From Pseudomonas eucalypticola (GTDB taxonomy: Bacteria > Pseudomonadota > Gammaproteobacteria > Pseudomonadales > Pseudomonadaceae), in the NCBI RefSeq assembly GCF_013374995.1, contig NZ_CP056030.1, positions 2,202,501 to 2,266,500 on the forward strand: 64,000 nucleotides of DNA, read 5' to 3'. The position numbers were made by a program, and so were the translations under genes. The notes under the pieces were generated by a model. That model did no database searches and was not told where the DNA came from. It saw only the letters and a list, made by a program, of their open reading frames with translations. Positions 42,450 to 52,244 of the stretch are shown here, one piece after another (within the stretch, counting starts at the first letter, position 1; the number at the start of each line of letters is the position of its first letter).

Positions 42450-43415
42450 AACGTGACTGAAACTACTTCCGCTCCTTCTACCCCGGTTGAAGGGGAAACA
42501 TCATTAGGGATTCTGAATCAAGCATATCAGAGCTCTGTAAAGACACCTTTTGAGCTGGCTCAGCAGACCGGAGCAGTTTCTCATATAGTGACGGATCGCA
42601 ATCACCGACTGCTGGCCGCTCAGTGGCGACTGCAAGATTCGGTGCTCGCATATAGGGATATCCCTGAGAGTACCCTGACCTTTCATATAAGTGGAAGCAC
42701 CCGAGTCGCAAAGTTCATTGACGGTCGTTGCATTGCTCAAGGAGCTCGGGTCAATAGCGTGAGCCTTACCACACCAGGTTCATCGGAATGGGAGCTGCAA
42801 GGTCAAATGGAGATCATGCATCTTTATTTGCCAGAGCACACGTTGCGATCATTCGTAGATAGCCATGCGCCTACTGGACAGAATTTAGAGCTTAGAGCTT
42901 TTTTTGCTGCAGTTGATCCTTGGTTAACAGGTTTTTTCACAATGCTAGGGGTTGACATCGCAAAAGGGGGGGCTGGCTTCTCTGATTCGTTGTTGCTTGA
43001 TAGTTTGTGGGCGTTACTCTTGTCGCATCTATTTGATAACTATATGGGGGATCGTGCGCCCGCGCGTAGTACTAAAATATCAACTCGTCAGATAGGTGGG
43101 CATGCGCTACGAATGCTGCAGGACTATTTGGCTGATCACTTGGCCGAAGATGTGAGTCTGCGGGATCTTGCGGCATTGGTAAACCTTTCCGAAGGCCACT
43201 TATTACGAGTTTTTCGTAGTGGGACAGGGCTTACTCCATATCAGTACTTGATTAGTATACGTATCGATGAGGTTAAGCGTTTGTTGCGCCATTCAGACCT
43301 CACGGCCAAAACAATCGCCCGCATGACAGGCTTCGCCAGTCCTGCTCATATGGGGGATTGCTTTCGTCGACGAGTGGGGATCACACCCGGGGATTTTCGC
43401 CAAAAATTAAAATGA
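42450..43415 (+). CDS. AraC-family regulator of the PQQ-dehydrogenase module
   Basis: AraC/XylS-type protein of 321 residues. The N-terminal sensor part (about 1-190) resembles the AraC-binding-like domain (VTDRNHRLLAAQWRLQDSVL, STLTFHISGSTRVAKFIDGR). The C-terminal domain has two helix-turn-helix motifs (DVSLRDLAALVNLSEGHLLR near 237, DLTAKTIARMTGFASPAHMG near 287). A GTG at 42450 with GAGGTGAAC before it is the best start; an ATG 11 codons upstream lacks a ribosome-binding site. It probably activates the cupin and porin genes directly downstream. Confidence 0.85.
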   Translation, partial: NVTETTSAPSTPVEGETSLGILNQAYQSSVKTPFELAQQTGAVSHIVTDRNHRLLAAQWRLQDSVLAYRDIPESTLTFHISGSTRVAKFIDGRCIAQGARVNSVSLTTPGSSEWELQGQMEIMHLYLPEHTLRSFVDSHAPTGQNLELRAFFAAVDPWLTGFFTMLGVDIAKGGAGFSDSLLLDSLWALLLSHLFDNYMGDRAPARSTKISTRQIGGHALRMLQDYLADHLAEDVSLRDLAALVNLSEGHLLRVFRSGTGLTPYQYLISIRIDEVKRLLRHSDLTAKTIARMTGFASPAHMGDCFRRRVGITPGDFRQKLK

Positions 43416-43724
43416 TTGGGTTCAAGGGGTAAATTTTTTGGATGACTATCTGATATCGAATATCGTTTTTTTGGTACATGGTGGCGTGTGATGTTGGTGG
43501 TGGCTTCGCGCGTAACACAATGATTTATAAAGATTTTTTTGTTTTTTTGTTTCCGTCTGATGCTCGGCATTGGTCCGTAAGGAGTGAATATCGATAAACT
43601 CATTAAAATGTTAATTTTATGGCTCGCCACGGTCAGGAGCGCACACGATCAAGTCATCGTTTGCCGTCGCAGCTCTCGATGAGGCGTGCCAGCTGCCTGA
43701 GTATACCTAATAAGGATAAGAAAT
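43416..43724. promoter_or_regulatory. AT-rich leader upstream of the cupin gene
   Basis: About 309 bases. GATAT and ATATC flank CGA at 43452-43464, a short palindrome that could be a regulator site. AAGGATAAG at the end is the cupin ribosome-binding site. No gene is seen. Confidence 0.4.
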
Positions 43725-44282
43725 ATGTCTATGAACCAACTACATGCCCGACCTGTCGCTCAAGTAGAGTCCCATGGGATCCCTGAGGCTCTCCACATTG
43801 ACAGCGAAAGTCGGCCGTTCGCCCGTGATTTCGGCGCGCCTGGTGTTGATCTTCAACTGTTACAAGCCGATATCGAGGGTGGTACCTTCGCTGTACGCAT
43901 ACGTTTTGCCCCAGGTGTACAGCTGCCGCCCCACCATCACTCGGGTATTGTTTTCGCCTACACGCTCGCGGGCGAATGGCGTTACTTGGAATACCCGGAT
44001 TCGCCGCGCAGCGTGAAGGGCTCTTACCTATACGAGCCTCCAGGGTCTATTCATACGCTTAAGGTTTCAGACGATAACACGGAACTCACCGATGTCATCT
44101 TCGTCATTACTGGTGCCATGCTGATTCTTGATGATGAGCACCGAGTTATCCAGGTATTAGACGCTGCCAGTCATGTTAACGATTGGGCTCAGGCTCTTCG
44201 AGAGCAAGGCGATGATGTACCGACGATAATTGGTGGCTCTCGCGTAGGTTATATCACTCCGCAGATCCCCCGCTCGCGGTAA
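43725..44282 (+). CDS. Cupin protein, 2,4'-dihydroxyacetophenone dioxygenase-like
   Basis: Single-domain cupin of 185 residues. Metal-site motif LPPHHHSGIVFAYTLAGEWR at about 67-86 and second-strand His in YEPPGSIHTLKV near 106. The nearest family I recall is 2,4'-dihydroxyacetophenone dioxygenase, a carbon-carbon-bond-cleaving iron enzyme, but cupins are diverse and the substrate is not established. Good AAGGATAAG before the ATG. It is followed by a porin gene 74 bases on, on the same strand. Confidence 0.78.
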   Translation: MSMNQLHARPVAQVESHGIPEALHIDSESRPFARDFGAPGVDLQLLQADIEGGTFAVRIRFAPGVQLPPHHHSGIVFAYTLAGEWRYLEYPDSPRSVKGSYLYEPPGSIHTLKVSDDNTELTDVIFVITGAMLILDDEHRVIQVLDAASHVNDWAQALREQGDDVPTIIGGSRVGYITPQIPRSR

Positions 44283-44356
44283 GCGTCTCCGCTGGGGGCG
44301 AGGTACCGCTATGGTGTCTTGTCCCCCTCCAGCCTGACTTCATTTCTGGATATTCT

Positions 44357-45643
44357 ATGGTCACGAAACTGTTGAGTCGTGTCGCGTTGTCGTGCGCGAC
44401 GCTAGGTGGCTTCTGGGCGTCATCGGTGCGTGCGGACTTCATGGAGGATGGTAGCGGTAGTCTCGATTTGCGTAATTTTTACTTCAACCGCGATTACCAT
44501 GGTCCGTTGGCGGCCCAATCGCGCCGTGATGAGTGGGCCCAGGGATTTGGCTTAAAGCTTCTGTCAGGCTATACCGAAGGGACAGTGGGGATCGGATTGG
44601 ATGCTTTTGCCATGCTTGGCCTAAGACTAGACTCCAGTCCTGATCGCTCCGGTAGCGGGTTGCTACCGCGGGGATCGGATAAGCGGGCTGCCGAAGAGTA
44701 TGGGGACATCGCTCTGGCTCTCAAAGTGCGAGTTGGCAATAGCGAAATAAAGGCCGGTAGTCTCATCCCGCAATTGCCATTGTTGTCAGCAAATTACAGC
44801 CGGTTGTTCCCGCAAACATTCGACGGTGTTCAGTTGATCAGCCGTGACTTTGAACATATCACGTTCACCTTGCTGCACGCGGATCGAACCAAACTGCGTG
44901 ATTCCAGTGGTGACGATCGATTGACCGCCATGCCCCAGCAAGGGGCCTATTCATCAACGGCAACTAGCGGATCACTCAGTTATCTGGGCTTCGATTTCCA
45001 GCCGTTTCGGGACGTGACCCTGAGTCTTCATGAAAGTGAGCTCGAAGACATGTTTCGCCGTGGGTATGCAGGTTTTAAGGCCAACACGACATTGGGCGAC
45101 GGCAAGGTATTTACAGAGTGGCGATACTTTACTGCCCAAGACATCGGACGGCGGCTTCTGGGTGAGGTAGACAATCAAACCTTAAGCACCAATTTCGGCT
45201 ATAGCTGGGCGGGTCACACCATCAGTGGCGGTTTTCAGCGTGCCTATGGTAGCACCGCCTACGCGTTTGTCGGCGGCACTGATACTTATCTGTTTAGCGA
45301 GCAGCAGATCAGTACCTTCGCTTTGGCTCAGGAACGGGTGTGGCATGCGCGGTATGATTATGATTTCGCGGCGCTAGGCTTGCCTGGGCTAACGTTTAAT
45401 GTGCGCTACGTGTCGGGCACGAATGTTGAACTGAGCCATGTCAGTACCACCAAAGCCCGGAGGCAGCTGGCGAGCGGCGAACGGGGTGATGAGTGGGAGC
45501 GCACCTCTGATCTGTCATACACCATTCAGAGCGGCCCCTTGAAAAACCTCAGCGTCCGTTGGCGCAATGGTAAGAGTCACTCCAATTTTTCTGACTCGGC
45601 TGATGAAGATCGTATCATTCTGGGCTATGTCTATAATTTTTAA
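44357..45643 (+). CDS. OprD-family porin (PQQ module)
   Basis: Outer-membrane channel of 428 residues with a signal peptide (VTKLLSRVALSCATLGGFW to SSVRA). OprD marks: FMEDGSGSLDLRNFYFNRDY, EWAQGFGLKLLSGYTEGTVG, LDSSPDRSGSGLLP, GNSEIKAGSLIPQLPLL, LFPQTFDGVQL and terminal Phe in GYVYNF. It shares the fold but is clearly a different paralogue from the porin at 20553-21806, with less GC-rich codons. It probably admits the module's substrate. Confidence 0.9.
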   Translation: MVTKLLSRVALSCATLGGFWASSVRADFMEDGSGSLDLRNFYFNRDYHGPLAAQSRRDEWAQGFGLKLLSGYTEGTVGIGLDAFAMLGLRLDSSPDRSGSGLLPRGSDKRAAEEYGDIALALKVRVGNSEIKAGSLIPQLPLLSANYSRLFPQTFDGVQLISRDFEHITFTLLHADRTKLRDSSGDDRLTAMPQQGAYSSTATSGSLSYLGFDFQPFRDVTLSLHESELEDMFRRGYAGFKANTTLGDGKVFTEWRYFTAQDIGRRLLGEVDNQTLSTNFGYSWAGHTISGGFQRAYGSTAYAFVGGTDTYLFSEQQISTFALAQERVWHARYDYDFAALGLPGLTFNVRYVSGTNVELSHVSTTKARRQLASGERGDEWERTSDLSYTIQSGPLKNLSVRWRNGKSHSNFSDSADEDRIILGYVYNF

Positions 45644-45664
45644 TCACAGACCCGGGTGGGTTGG

Positions 45665-46345
45665 ATGAGAAAAGTACTTTGTATTGAAGATGATCCAGTG
45701 GTTTCGCAGGAAATCGCTTCGGAATTATCGCGAGCAGGTTTTACCGTCGAGTGCGTAGCAGACGGCGCCGAAGGGCTGGCTCGTGGTCTGGTGGGTGGTT
45801 TCGATGTTATTACTTTGGATCGGATGTTACCCGGAATGGATGGTCTTCAGGTGATCACCTCATTGCGTCGTGCCGGGATTCGCACACCTGTCATGATGAT
45901 CAGCGCCTTGAGTAATGTTGACGAGCGTCTGAACGGGTTGCGTGCAGGCGGAGACGACTATCTGGTGAAACCCTTTGCCTCGGAAGAAATGGCTGCGCGT
46001 ATCGAGGTACTGCTGCGCCGTCATGAGGATATCAATGAGCGGGCTACTCAGCTCAACTTGGATGATCTGATGCTGGATTTGTTGATACGTGAAGTCTGCT
46101 GCGCAGACCAGCGAATGGCGTTGCCGCAGATGGAGTTCAAGCTTTTGGAGTTTCTAATGCGGAACGCCGGTAAAATAGTCACCCGCGCGCTGATCTTCGA
46201 GCAGGTATGGGGCTATCATTTCGACCCCGGCACCAAACTAATTGATGTGCATCTGGCCCGCTTACGCCGAAAGCTCGAACAATTAGGATGCCGCCCGGCA
46301 ATTACAACTATTAGAGGAACAGGTTTTGTCCTCGCCTCCCAATGA
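45665..46345 (+). CDS. OmpR/PhoB-type response regulator
   Basis: Two-component regulator of 226 residues. Receiver domain 1-115 with the acidic pair in CIEDDP, phospho-acceptor Asp52 (VITLDRMLPGMDG), Ser80 region MMISAL and Lys102 (LVKPF). Winged-helix effector domain with LPQMEFKLLEFLMRNAGKIV and the recognition helix KLIDVHLARLRRKL. The start is the ATG at 45665. Its 3' end overlaps the kinase start by 20 bases. Confidence 0.92.
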   Translation: MRKVLCIEDDPVVSQEIASELSRAGFTVECVADGAEGLARGLVGGFDVITLDRMLPGMDGLQVITSLRRAGIRTPVMMISALSNVDERLNGLRAGGDDYLVKPFASEEMAARIEVLLRRHEDINERATQLNLDDLMLDLLIREVCCADQRMALPQMEFKLLEFLMRNAGKIVTRALIFEQVWGYHFDPGTKLIDVHLARLRRKLEQLGCRPAITTIRGTGFVLASQ

Positions 46346-47708
46346 CCCGAGCCCTAGTATCTGGCGGACCACGCCAGTACGGTTATCTATCTACTTTGCG
46401 ATATCGTGGATTGTTGGTCTCGTGGCTCTCAATGCCGTGATTTTTTGGGGTGCGGCAAGTTACCTTGCACGCCAAGGCGATGAAATTGTCCAGGGCCAGG
46501 CAAGAGCGCTGAAATCTGTCCCGCTAGCGAGTCTTCCCGAGCAAATCCGGCACGCGCAGTTGGGGGATTTGCGAAATGTAAGCTATTACGGCTTGTTCAG
46601 CGAAGGGGGAGAAAAACGAGCTGGTAATGTCGAGCACCTACCTGCCGATTTGCCGATCGATGGCAAACCGCGGGAGCTTAAGGAAGTGGGGTTCCAGTAC
46701 GGTGCTCGTGCTCTGGCGCTGCGGTTGGCTGACAACACTATTCTAGTGGTCGGGTACGATGCCAAGACACTCACGGGCTTACGTCTGATTTTGGTACAGA
46801 CTCTGGGCTGGAGTAGCCTAGTCATCTTGCTGATGGGGCTGGCGTTAGGAGCACTTTTGGGACTTGGCCCTATGCGGCGCGTGCGTCAGGTGCAGGAAAC
46901 CAGCAGTAGGATTGCGACGGGCGATCTGCAGTGCCGGCTGCCGATTGCGGGTAACGGAGATGAGCTGGACATACTTTCAAGCTTGGTTAACCAAATGATT
47001 GGAGAGGTCGCGCGCCTACTGGATGAGGTCAAAAGTGTAGGCGACAATGTTGCCCATGACTTGCGCACACCACTTCATGCCATGCGTGCCCAACTTCATC
47101 GTACCCTTGAGCAGTGGCAGGTAGAAACTCCGGTGCAGTTGCAGGTGCGGGTGGAGCAGGCCCTGGCAGCTGCTGACAGCTTGCTGAGTCGCTTCCGGGC
47201 CTTGCAGCGCATTGCCGAAATTGACAAGCAGCAGCGTTTGGCTGGTATGGCTGATTTCGCGCTCGAAGCTTTATTTGAGGAGTTGGCCGAGTCTTATGGC
47301 GCTGTAGCGGAGGAGACAGGCATAACGCTTCGAACCAGTATTGAGCTCGGAAGTCTGGTGCATGCCGACCGGGCGCTGGTGGCTGAAGCGTTGATCAATC
47401 TGCTGGAAAACGCTCTGAAATTTACGGGAGAGGGCGGTACCGTTTGGTTCCGCCTGCAACGACCAAGTGATGAAGTAGTCATGTTAGTTGAGGATAACGG
47501 GCCTGGAATCGCGGAAGAAGACCGCGAAAGGGTCCTCCACCGCTTTGGACGCAGCGCTCGTGATCAGCACATACCGGGAGCAGGCTTAGGTCTGGCGATG
47601 GTCAGCGCCGTTGCGCGTCTACATGGCTACCAATTAACTTTGGACGAAGCCGCTCCTGGGTTGAGAGTGACGTTGCGCGGTGCATGTCGTGCTGCTGACT
47701 CAAATTAG
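46326..47708 (+). CDS. Sensor histidine kinase (TTG start)
   Basis: Membrane kinase of 460 residues paired with the preceding regulator. Membrane helices at about 20-45 and 155-180 flank a periplasmic sensor of about 110 residues. HAMP region 180-235, phospho-acceptor His244 in GDNVAHDLRTPLHAM, then N box LINLLENALKF, G1 VEDNGPGIAEED and G2 GAGLGLAM. The TTG at 46326 with AGAGGA upstream is the only start that keeps the first membrane helix; no early ATG exists. It probably senses the module's substrate or product in the periplasm. Confidence 0.9.
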   Translation: MSSPPNDPSPSIWRTTPVRLSIYFAISWIVGLVALNAVIFWGAASYLARQGDEIVQGQARALKSVPLASLPEQIRHAQLGDLRNVSYYGLFSEGGEKRAGNVEHLPADLPIDGKPRELKEVGFQYGARALALRLADNTILVVGYDAKTLTGLRLILVQTLGWSSLVILLMGLALGALLGLGPMRRVRQVQETSSRIATGDLQCRLPIAGNGDELDILSSLVNQMIGEVARLLDEVKSVGDNVAHDLRTPLHAMRAQLHRTLEQWQVETPVQLQVRVEQALAAADSLLSRFRALQRIAEIDKQQRLAGMADFALEALFEELAESYGAVAEETGITLRTSIELGSLVHADRALVAEALINLLENALKFTGEGGTVWFRLQRPSDEVVMLVEDNGPGIAEEDRERVLHRFGRSARDQHIPGAGLGLAMVSAVARLHGYQLTLDEAAPGLRVTLRGACRAADSN

Positions 47709-48118
47709 GGCTTCAGAAGAGTCATCGGGTCCTTTCCGCTTTCCAATACGTACGTGGAGAGGATCACTGTTTCCTGATGCCCGTTTTTGAACCAATGCGG
47801 AGTGTATGGAGGCACCAGCGCAGCTTCCCCGGGCTTAAGTTCACGGTCAGGCTGGCCTTGAACGTACAGCGTGCCACCACCGCTGAGGATATAACCCGAC
47901 TCGATGCCAGGGTGTTCGTGAAGCGGTGCTTGGGCATCTGCTGGCACGACCGTTTTCACGATGCGGGTCACATGGCCAGCTGGGTATTCGGTTTCCATCA
48001 CTACCGTTTTGTTCTTTTGCATGGCTTGTGCAGACAGCGACGGCTCGGCGGCGAAGCTAGGTATGGCGATCAACAGGCTTGCGGTTAGCAGGGCAGTCTG
48101 ACAATACATCTTATTCAT
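47705..48118 (-). CDS. Exported cupin-domain protein
   Basis: Periplasmic single-cupin protein of 137 residues with signal peptide MNKMYCQTALLTASLLIAIP to SFAA. Cupin motifs: PLHEHPGIESGYILSGGGTL near 67 and PGEAALVPPYTPHWFKNG near 97, with His residues fit for a metal. The start is the ATG at 48118. It is convergent with, and overlaps by four bases, the kinase gene; divergent from the PQQ dehydrogenase. Role unknown; possibly handles an oxidised product or a lactone (inference). Confidence 0.83.
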   Translation of the reverse strand: MNKMYCQTALLTASLLIAIPSFAAEPSLSAQAMQKNKTVVMETEYPAGHVTRIVKTVVPADAQAPLHEHPGIESGYILSGGGTLYVQGQPDRELKPGEAALVPPYTPHWFKNGHQETVILSTYVLESGKDPMTLLKP

Positions 48119-48350
48119 TGCACGCTCCGGGTCAAAATTGACAAGGCTACGGCCCACTCCGGGCTGCAGGGCCGTCAGAGTAGGGGTATCTCCAGCCCTT
48201 TAAATAGTTAACTTTTTTTAAATAGGTGGTCTACCGGGCTTGCCGGAATATTGCTGCGCCGACTCGCTGAGGCGATCGGTTCAATTCTCCTCAAGGCGTG
48301 CGCCGGGCGCATCTCTTGGTTTTTCTGGTCTTGACCGGGTAATAACTGCC

Positions 48351-50822
48351 GTGCAAACAACAACTCGAAACTCCTCATCAGGCGGACCCTCTGCCTCATG
48401 GCCTGCGTCATCTGGCCGAACACTATTCCTCATCTTTGGCGCATTTGTGGTGATGGTGGGTCTTGGCATTCTCTACGGCGGTGTGCTGCTAGCTCGCCTG
48501 GGAGGCTCGCTCTATTACCTTTTCGCTGGTTTGGTAGCCTTGGTTGCTGGCGTGCAATTGATCCGTCGGAAACTGTCTGCGGTGATATTGTTGAGCGCCT
48601 TGACGCTGGGGACCCTGATCTGGTCATGGTGGGAAGTAGGTTACAACGGTTGGGCGATGATACCGCGCTTGGATTGGCTGGTGGTGCTGTGCCTGTTGAT
48701 GCTGGTTGCTTACCGTGCCGCGCAACGGCAATTTGTTGGCTTTCGTGGCACCCCCTACGTGCTCGCCACTGCGGTTCCGGCAGTGGCCGGGTTGCTGTCG
48801 ATTTTGATTCCGTTGTTTTTTCCCTCCAACGTCGAGTTAGCTGATCCGTCTCTTGCCTTGAGTCGTCCCAGTGAGTCGTACAGCACCAGCGTCATGACTT
48901 CTCCAGATGGTAATGTCGCAGCTACTCATGATGAAACCAATTGGACCGGATTTGCTGGTTCAAACCTCTCCAACCATTACACCCCAGCGAGGCAGATTAC
49001 TCCGCAAAACGTTTCAACTCTTAAACGTGCTTGGGAGTTCCACACCGGAGATCTCCCACCTCCAGGCTCGAAGACCCAATACCTCAACGAAAATACGCCG
49101 TTGAAGGTGGGCGATAGTGTCTACGTATGTACTCCAACGCAGAAAGTCATCGCTCTTGACGCTGCGAGCGGCAAGGAAAAATGGCGCTTTGACCCCAAGG
49201 CCAATCCAACGGCGCTTCAAACCGCCGGTGCCTACTGCCGGGGAGTCGCTTACTACGAGGCTCCTCAAGGTACTGCAGATTGCCCTACCCGTATCATGTG
49301 GGGCGTGGACGGCGGCCGTCTTGCTGCAGTTGATGCACGAACTGGCCAGCTGTGCCAGAGCTTTGGTGATGGCGGCTACGTCGATCTTCAAAAGCACATC
49401 GGCAAGTTTACCCCTGGTTATTGGGGGAATACCTCAGCCCCAATTGTCATTCGCGGTAACGTGATCATCGGGCATATGGTTCGCGATGGGCAGGATCGAT
49501 ATGCTCCTTCAGGTGTAGTACGCGCCTACAATGCGGTGACCGGAAAGTTTGCCTGGGCATGGGACCTCGGCCGTCCTGGCGAGACTTCAGAACCAGGCCC
49601 TGATGGTCAGTACACGCCAGGTACCCCAAATGTCTGGGCGCCTCTGTCGGCAGACGACAGACTGGGGTTGGTTTACTTGCCCACCGGTAACGCCGCCGGT
49701 GACTTCTGGGGCACCACCCGTACTGCAGCAGAGGAGGAATTCACCGATTCGCTAGTTGCCGTCGATGCCTCTACTGGGGAGGTCAAATGGCACTTCCGGA
49801 CTGTTAACCATGATCTTTGGGATTTCGATATCGGCCCACAACCGAACCTGGTCGATTGGCCGACGGATAAGGGAGTTCGACCGGCAGTGATCCAGGCCAC
49901 CAAGTCCGGACAGATCTTCGTCTTGGACAGAGAAACCGGCGTACCGCTAATGCCAGTGGAGCAGAAACCTGCCCCCCAAGGCGCCGACGGAGGTAACTGG
50001 ACTGCTGCTACCCAGCCTTATTCTGTTGGCATGCCAAACACTGTGGGCGCCCCCAGCAAGACGCCTGAGCGATTGAAAGAAAGCGATGCTTGGGGTATCA
50101 GCCCGTTTGATCAACTGGAGTGTCGTATCCAGTACCGCAGCGTACGTTACGACGGCATGTTCACACCACCGATGATTGGCGGCACTTTGGCGTATCCAGG
50201 CAATCACGGTGGCTTGAATTGGGGAGGGGTATCGGTTGACCTGCAGAAAGGCATCATGGTCTTCAACAGCAACCGGATTCCGTACATCGAACGCCTAGTG
50301 CCTCGCGATGAGATCGAAAAGCTAGGTTCGCGTTCGCTCAATGAAGGTGGCCCGGACAAAGGTCTGATGCCTCAGGTCGGTCTTCCGATAGGCGCCCAGA
50401 AATCACCTTGGCTGTCTGTGCTTAAAGACCCATGTGTGGCACCGCCATGGGGGTTCCTGAGCGGGGTTGATCTGCGTACCAAGGATGTGATCTGGCGCCG
50501 GCCATTGGGCTCGGGCTACGACACTGGTCCTTTCGGCATTCCGTCTCGAGTGAAGCTGCAGATGGGCACGCCCACTGATAGCGGTCCGCTGACCACGGCC
50601 GGCGGCGTGACTATCCTAGGCGCAGCACTGGATAACTACATGCGTGCATTCGATACCGAAACTGGAAAGTTGCTCTGGGAAGAACGCTTGCCTGCTGGTG
50701 CACAAGGGGCACCTCTGAGCTACGTGCAGAACGGCAAGCAGTATGTCGTCGCTGTTGTTGGCGGCCATGCCCGCCTGGGCACCACGATCGGTGACAGTGT
50801 CATCGCCTGGACCCTGCCGTAA
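48351..50822 (+). CDS. Membrane-bound PQQ-dependent dehydrogenase, glucose/quinate/shikimate family
   Basis: Quinoprotein dehydrogenase of 823 residues. Five membrane helices (about 24-165) anchor it and pass electrons to ubiquinone; the rest is an eight-bladed periplasmic propeller binding PQQ. Visible: WTGFAGSNLSNHYTPARQIT near 200, WHFRTVNHDLWDFDIGPQPN with the catalytic Asp, QIFVLDRETGVPLMPVEQKP, HGGLNWGGVSVD, and the last tryptophan-docking repeat RAFDTETGKLLWEERLPAGA. It would oxidise a sugar or cyclitol hydroxyl. The GTG at 48351 is the likely start; the frame is open 37 codons upstream. Which substrate cannot be told from sequence. Confidence 0.92.
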   Translation: MQTTTRNSSSGGPSASWPASSGRTLFLIFGAFVVMVGLGILYGGVLLARLGGSLYYLFAGLVALVAGVQLIRRKLSAVILLSALTLGTLIWSWWEVGYNGWAMIPRLDWLVVLCLLMLVAYRAAQRQFVGFRGTPYVLATAVPAVAGLLSILIPLFFPSNVELADPSLALSRPSESYSTSVMTSPDGNVAATHDETNWTGFAGSNLSNHYTPARQITPQNVSTLKRAWEFHTGDLPPPGSKTQYLNENTPLKVGDSVYVCTPTQKVIALDAASGKEKWRFDPKANPTALQTAGAYCRGVAYYEAPQGTADCPTRIMWGVDGGRLAAVDARTGQLCQSFGDGGYVDLQKHIGKFTPGYWGNTSAPIVIRGNVIIGHMVRDGQDRYAPSGVVRAYNAVTGKFAWAWDLGRPGETSEPGPDGQYTPGTPNVWAPLSADDRLGLVYLPTGNAAGDFWGTTRTAAEEEFTDSLVAVDASTGEVKWHFRTVNHDLWDFDIGPQPNLVDWPTDKGVRPAVIQATKSGQIFVLDRETGVPLMPVEQKPAPQGADGGNWTAATQPYSVGMPNTVGAPSKTPERLKESDAWGISPFDQLECRIQYRSVRYDGMFTPPMIGGTLAYPGNHGGLNWGGVSVDLQKGIMVFNSNRIPYIERLVPRDEIEKLGSRSLNEGGPDKGLMPQVGLPIGAQKSPWLSVLKDPCVAPPWGFLSGVDLRTKDVIWRRPLGSGYDTGPFGIPSRVKLQMGTPTDSGPLTTAGGVTILGAALDNYMRAFDTETGKLLWEERLPAGAQGAPLSYVQNGKQYVVAVVGGHARLGTTIGDSVIAWTLP

Positions 50823-50863
50823 GGCAGGGTTTCAACTTAATAAACAACAAAAAGGGTAAAGCT

Positions 50864-52006
50864 ATGCATTCCATGTATAGGATTGCCGCCTTGGTAGCTG
50901 CGCTTTCGGTGAGCATGACCGGCCAAGCGGACCAGACCAACAATGGCAAGAGTGCTCCAGCGTTCGGCAACGGACCTGTGAAAATCGAGCAGGTAGCGTT
51001 TTTCCCGGATCAGCAAAGCACCGGTGTTGCAATATCCAGAACGGGAAGGCTTTTTGTTAGCCTGCCACGCTTGAGTCTGGATAATCCCATTAGCCTTGGT
51101 GAAGTCATCGACGGGAAGATTCGTCCATATCCTGACTTGGCGTGGAATGCTTACCGTAGTTCGAACGGGGACCGCAATAAACCGGCCGAGCAATTCGTTA
51201 CCGCCCAAGCGATTGTCACTGATCATCAGGATAATTTGTGGGTCCTGGACCCAGCCACGCCCAAGCGATCGGGCCCCATCAAAGGTGCTGTGAAACTTGT
51301 GAAGATTGATCTGGCCCGAAATAAGGTCGTCAAGGTCTTTTATTTTGACGATAAAGCTGTCCCTGAGGGGGCATCCCTCAATGATGTCCGCTTTAGTCCA
51401 GACGACCATTTCGCCTACCTAAGTGATGTTGCTAACCCAGGTCATGCTGGTGCAATCGTGGTGATGGATTTGCGCACTGGCAAGGCTTGGCGGGCATTGG
51501 ACGGCGATCCCTCCACCCAGACAAGTCCAGATCTGTATCTGATGGGTGATGGCAAGAAACTGCTTGGCCCAGATGGTAAAGGTTTGCAGCTGAACGTTGA
51601 TGGGATAGAAATTTCACCTGACGGAAGCACGTTCTATTGGCAGGCGTTGACTGGTGATACGGTTTACAGCGTCCCCACGGCCGACTTGGACGATCCTGCT
51701 CGTGCATTGAAGGCCAAGGCTACACCTGTAGCAAAGACTCATCCCGCCGACGGTTTGTGGATCGATAGGGCTGGCAGGTTCTTTGTCTCCAACCCAAGTG
51801 AGGACTCTGTGGAGGTCGCGGACCACGTAGGTGCCCCCCTGAAGCTGCTTGTTAAAGACAAACGTATGCGTTGGCCCGATAGCTTCGCTCAAGGTGCTGA
51901 CGGGGCGCTGTATGTGAGTGCGAGTTTTATTGGTGATAGTCCCTGGTTTCACCCCGAAGCCAAAACGACGCCCAGCGCAGTGTTTAGGATCACCGCAGGG
52001 CAATGA
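50864..52006 (+). CDS. Exported MRJP/yellow-type beta-propeller protein
   Basis: Periplasmic protein of 380 residues with signal peptide MHSMYRIAALVAALSVSMTG to QA. Propeller of the major-royal-jelly/yellow (SMP-30-like) family: GRLFVSLPRLSLDNPISLGE near 66, DHQDNLWVLDPATPKRSGPI near 121, SLNDVRFSPDDHFAYLSD near 171, and HPADGLWIDRAGRFFVSN near 297. Bacterial members are often annotated as L-dopachrome tautomerase-related. Following a PQQ dehydrogenase by 41 bases on the same strand, a lactonase acting on the oxidised product is the most sensible role (inference). Confidence 0.85.
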   Translation: MHSMYRIAALVAALSVSMTGQADQTNNGKSAPAFGNGPVKIEQVAFFPDQQSTGVAISRTGRLFVSLPRLSLDNPISLGEVIDGKIRPYPDLAWNAYRSSNGDRNKPAEQFVTAQAIVTDHQDNLWVLDPATPKRSGPIKGAVKLVKIDLARNKVVKVFYFDDKAVPEGASLNDVRFSPDDHFAYLSDVANPGHAGAIVVMDLRTGKAWRALDGDPSTQTSPDLYLMGDGKKLLGPDGKGLQLNVDGIEISPDGSTFYWQALTGDTVYSVPTADLDDPARALKAKATPVAKTHPADGLWIDRAGRFFVSNPSEDSVEVADHVGAPLKLLVKDKRMRWPDSFAQGADGALYVSASFIGDSPWFHPEAKTTPSAVFRITAGQ

Positions 52007-52020
52007 GTTGAAATGGTAAC

Positions 52021-52043
52021 CCTGCCCCTTAAGAGGGGGCAGG
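52021..52043 (+). terminator. Hairpin after the MRJP gene
   Basis: CCTGCCCCTT and AAGAGGGGGCAGG pair directly after the stop codon. There is no long T run, so termination strength is uncertain. Confidence 0.55.
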
Positions 52044-52244
52044 CTTTAGCATCGGCCTTCACGCTTGTGTGCGGTGGATGTGGCGATGAGTGAGTAGTGA
52101 AGCCCTTTGGAGCTGGGGCCGATACCTCATATGTCAACGGCATTGAATTTTGAAAGCAGCAGGCAGTGATCGGTGCTGTCTAGCGTTCTAGATGTTGGAA
52201 TATGCTGCTCGCCCCAGTCTCGATCGACAAGCGATAATGGGTTT

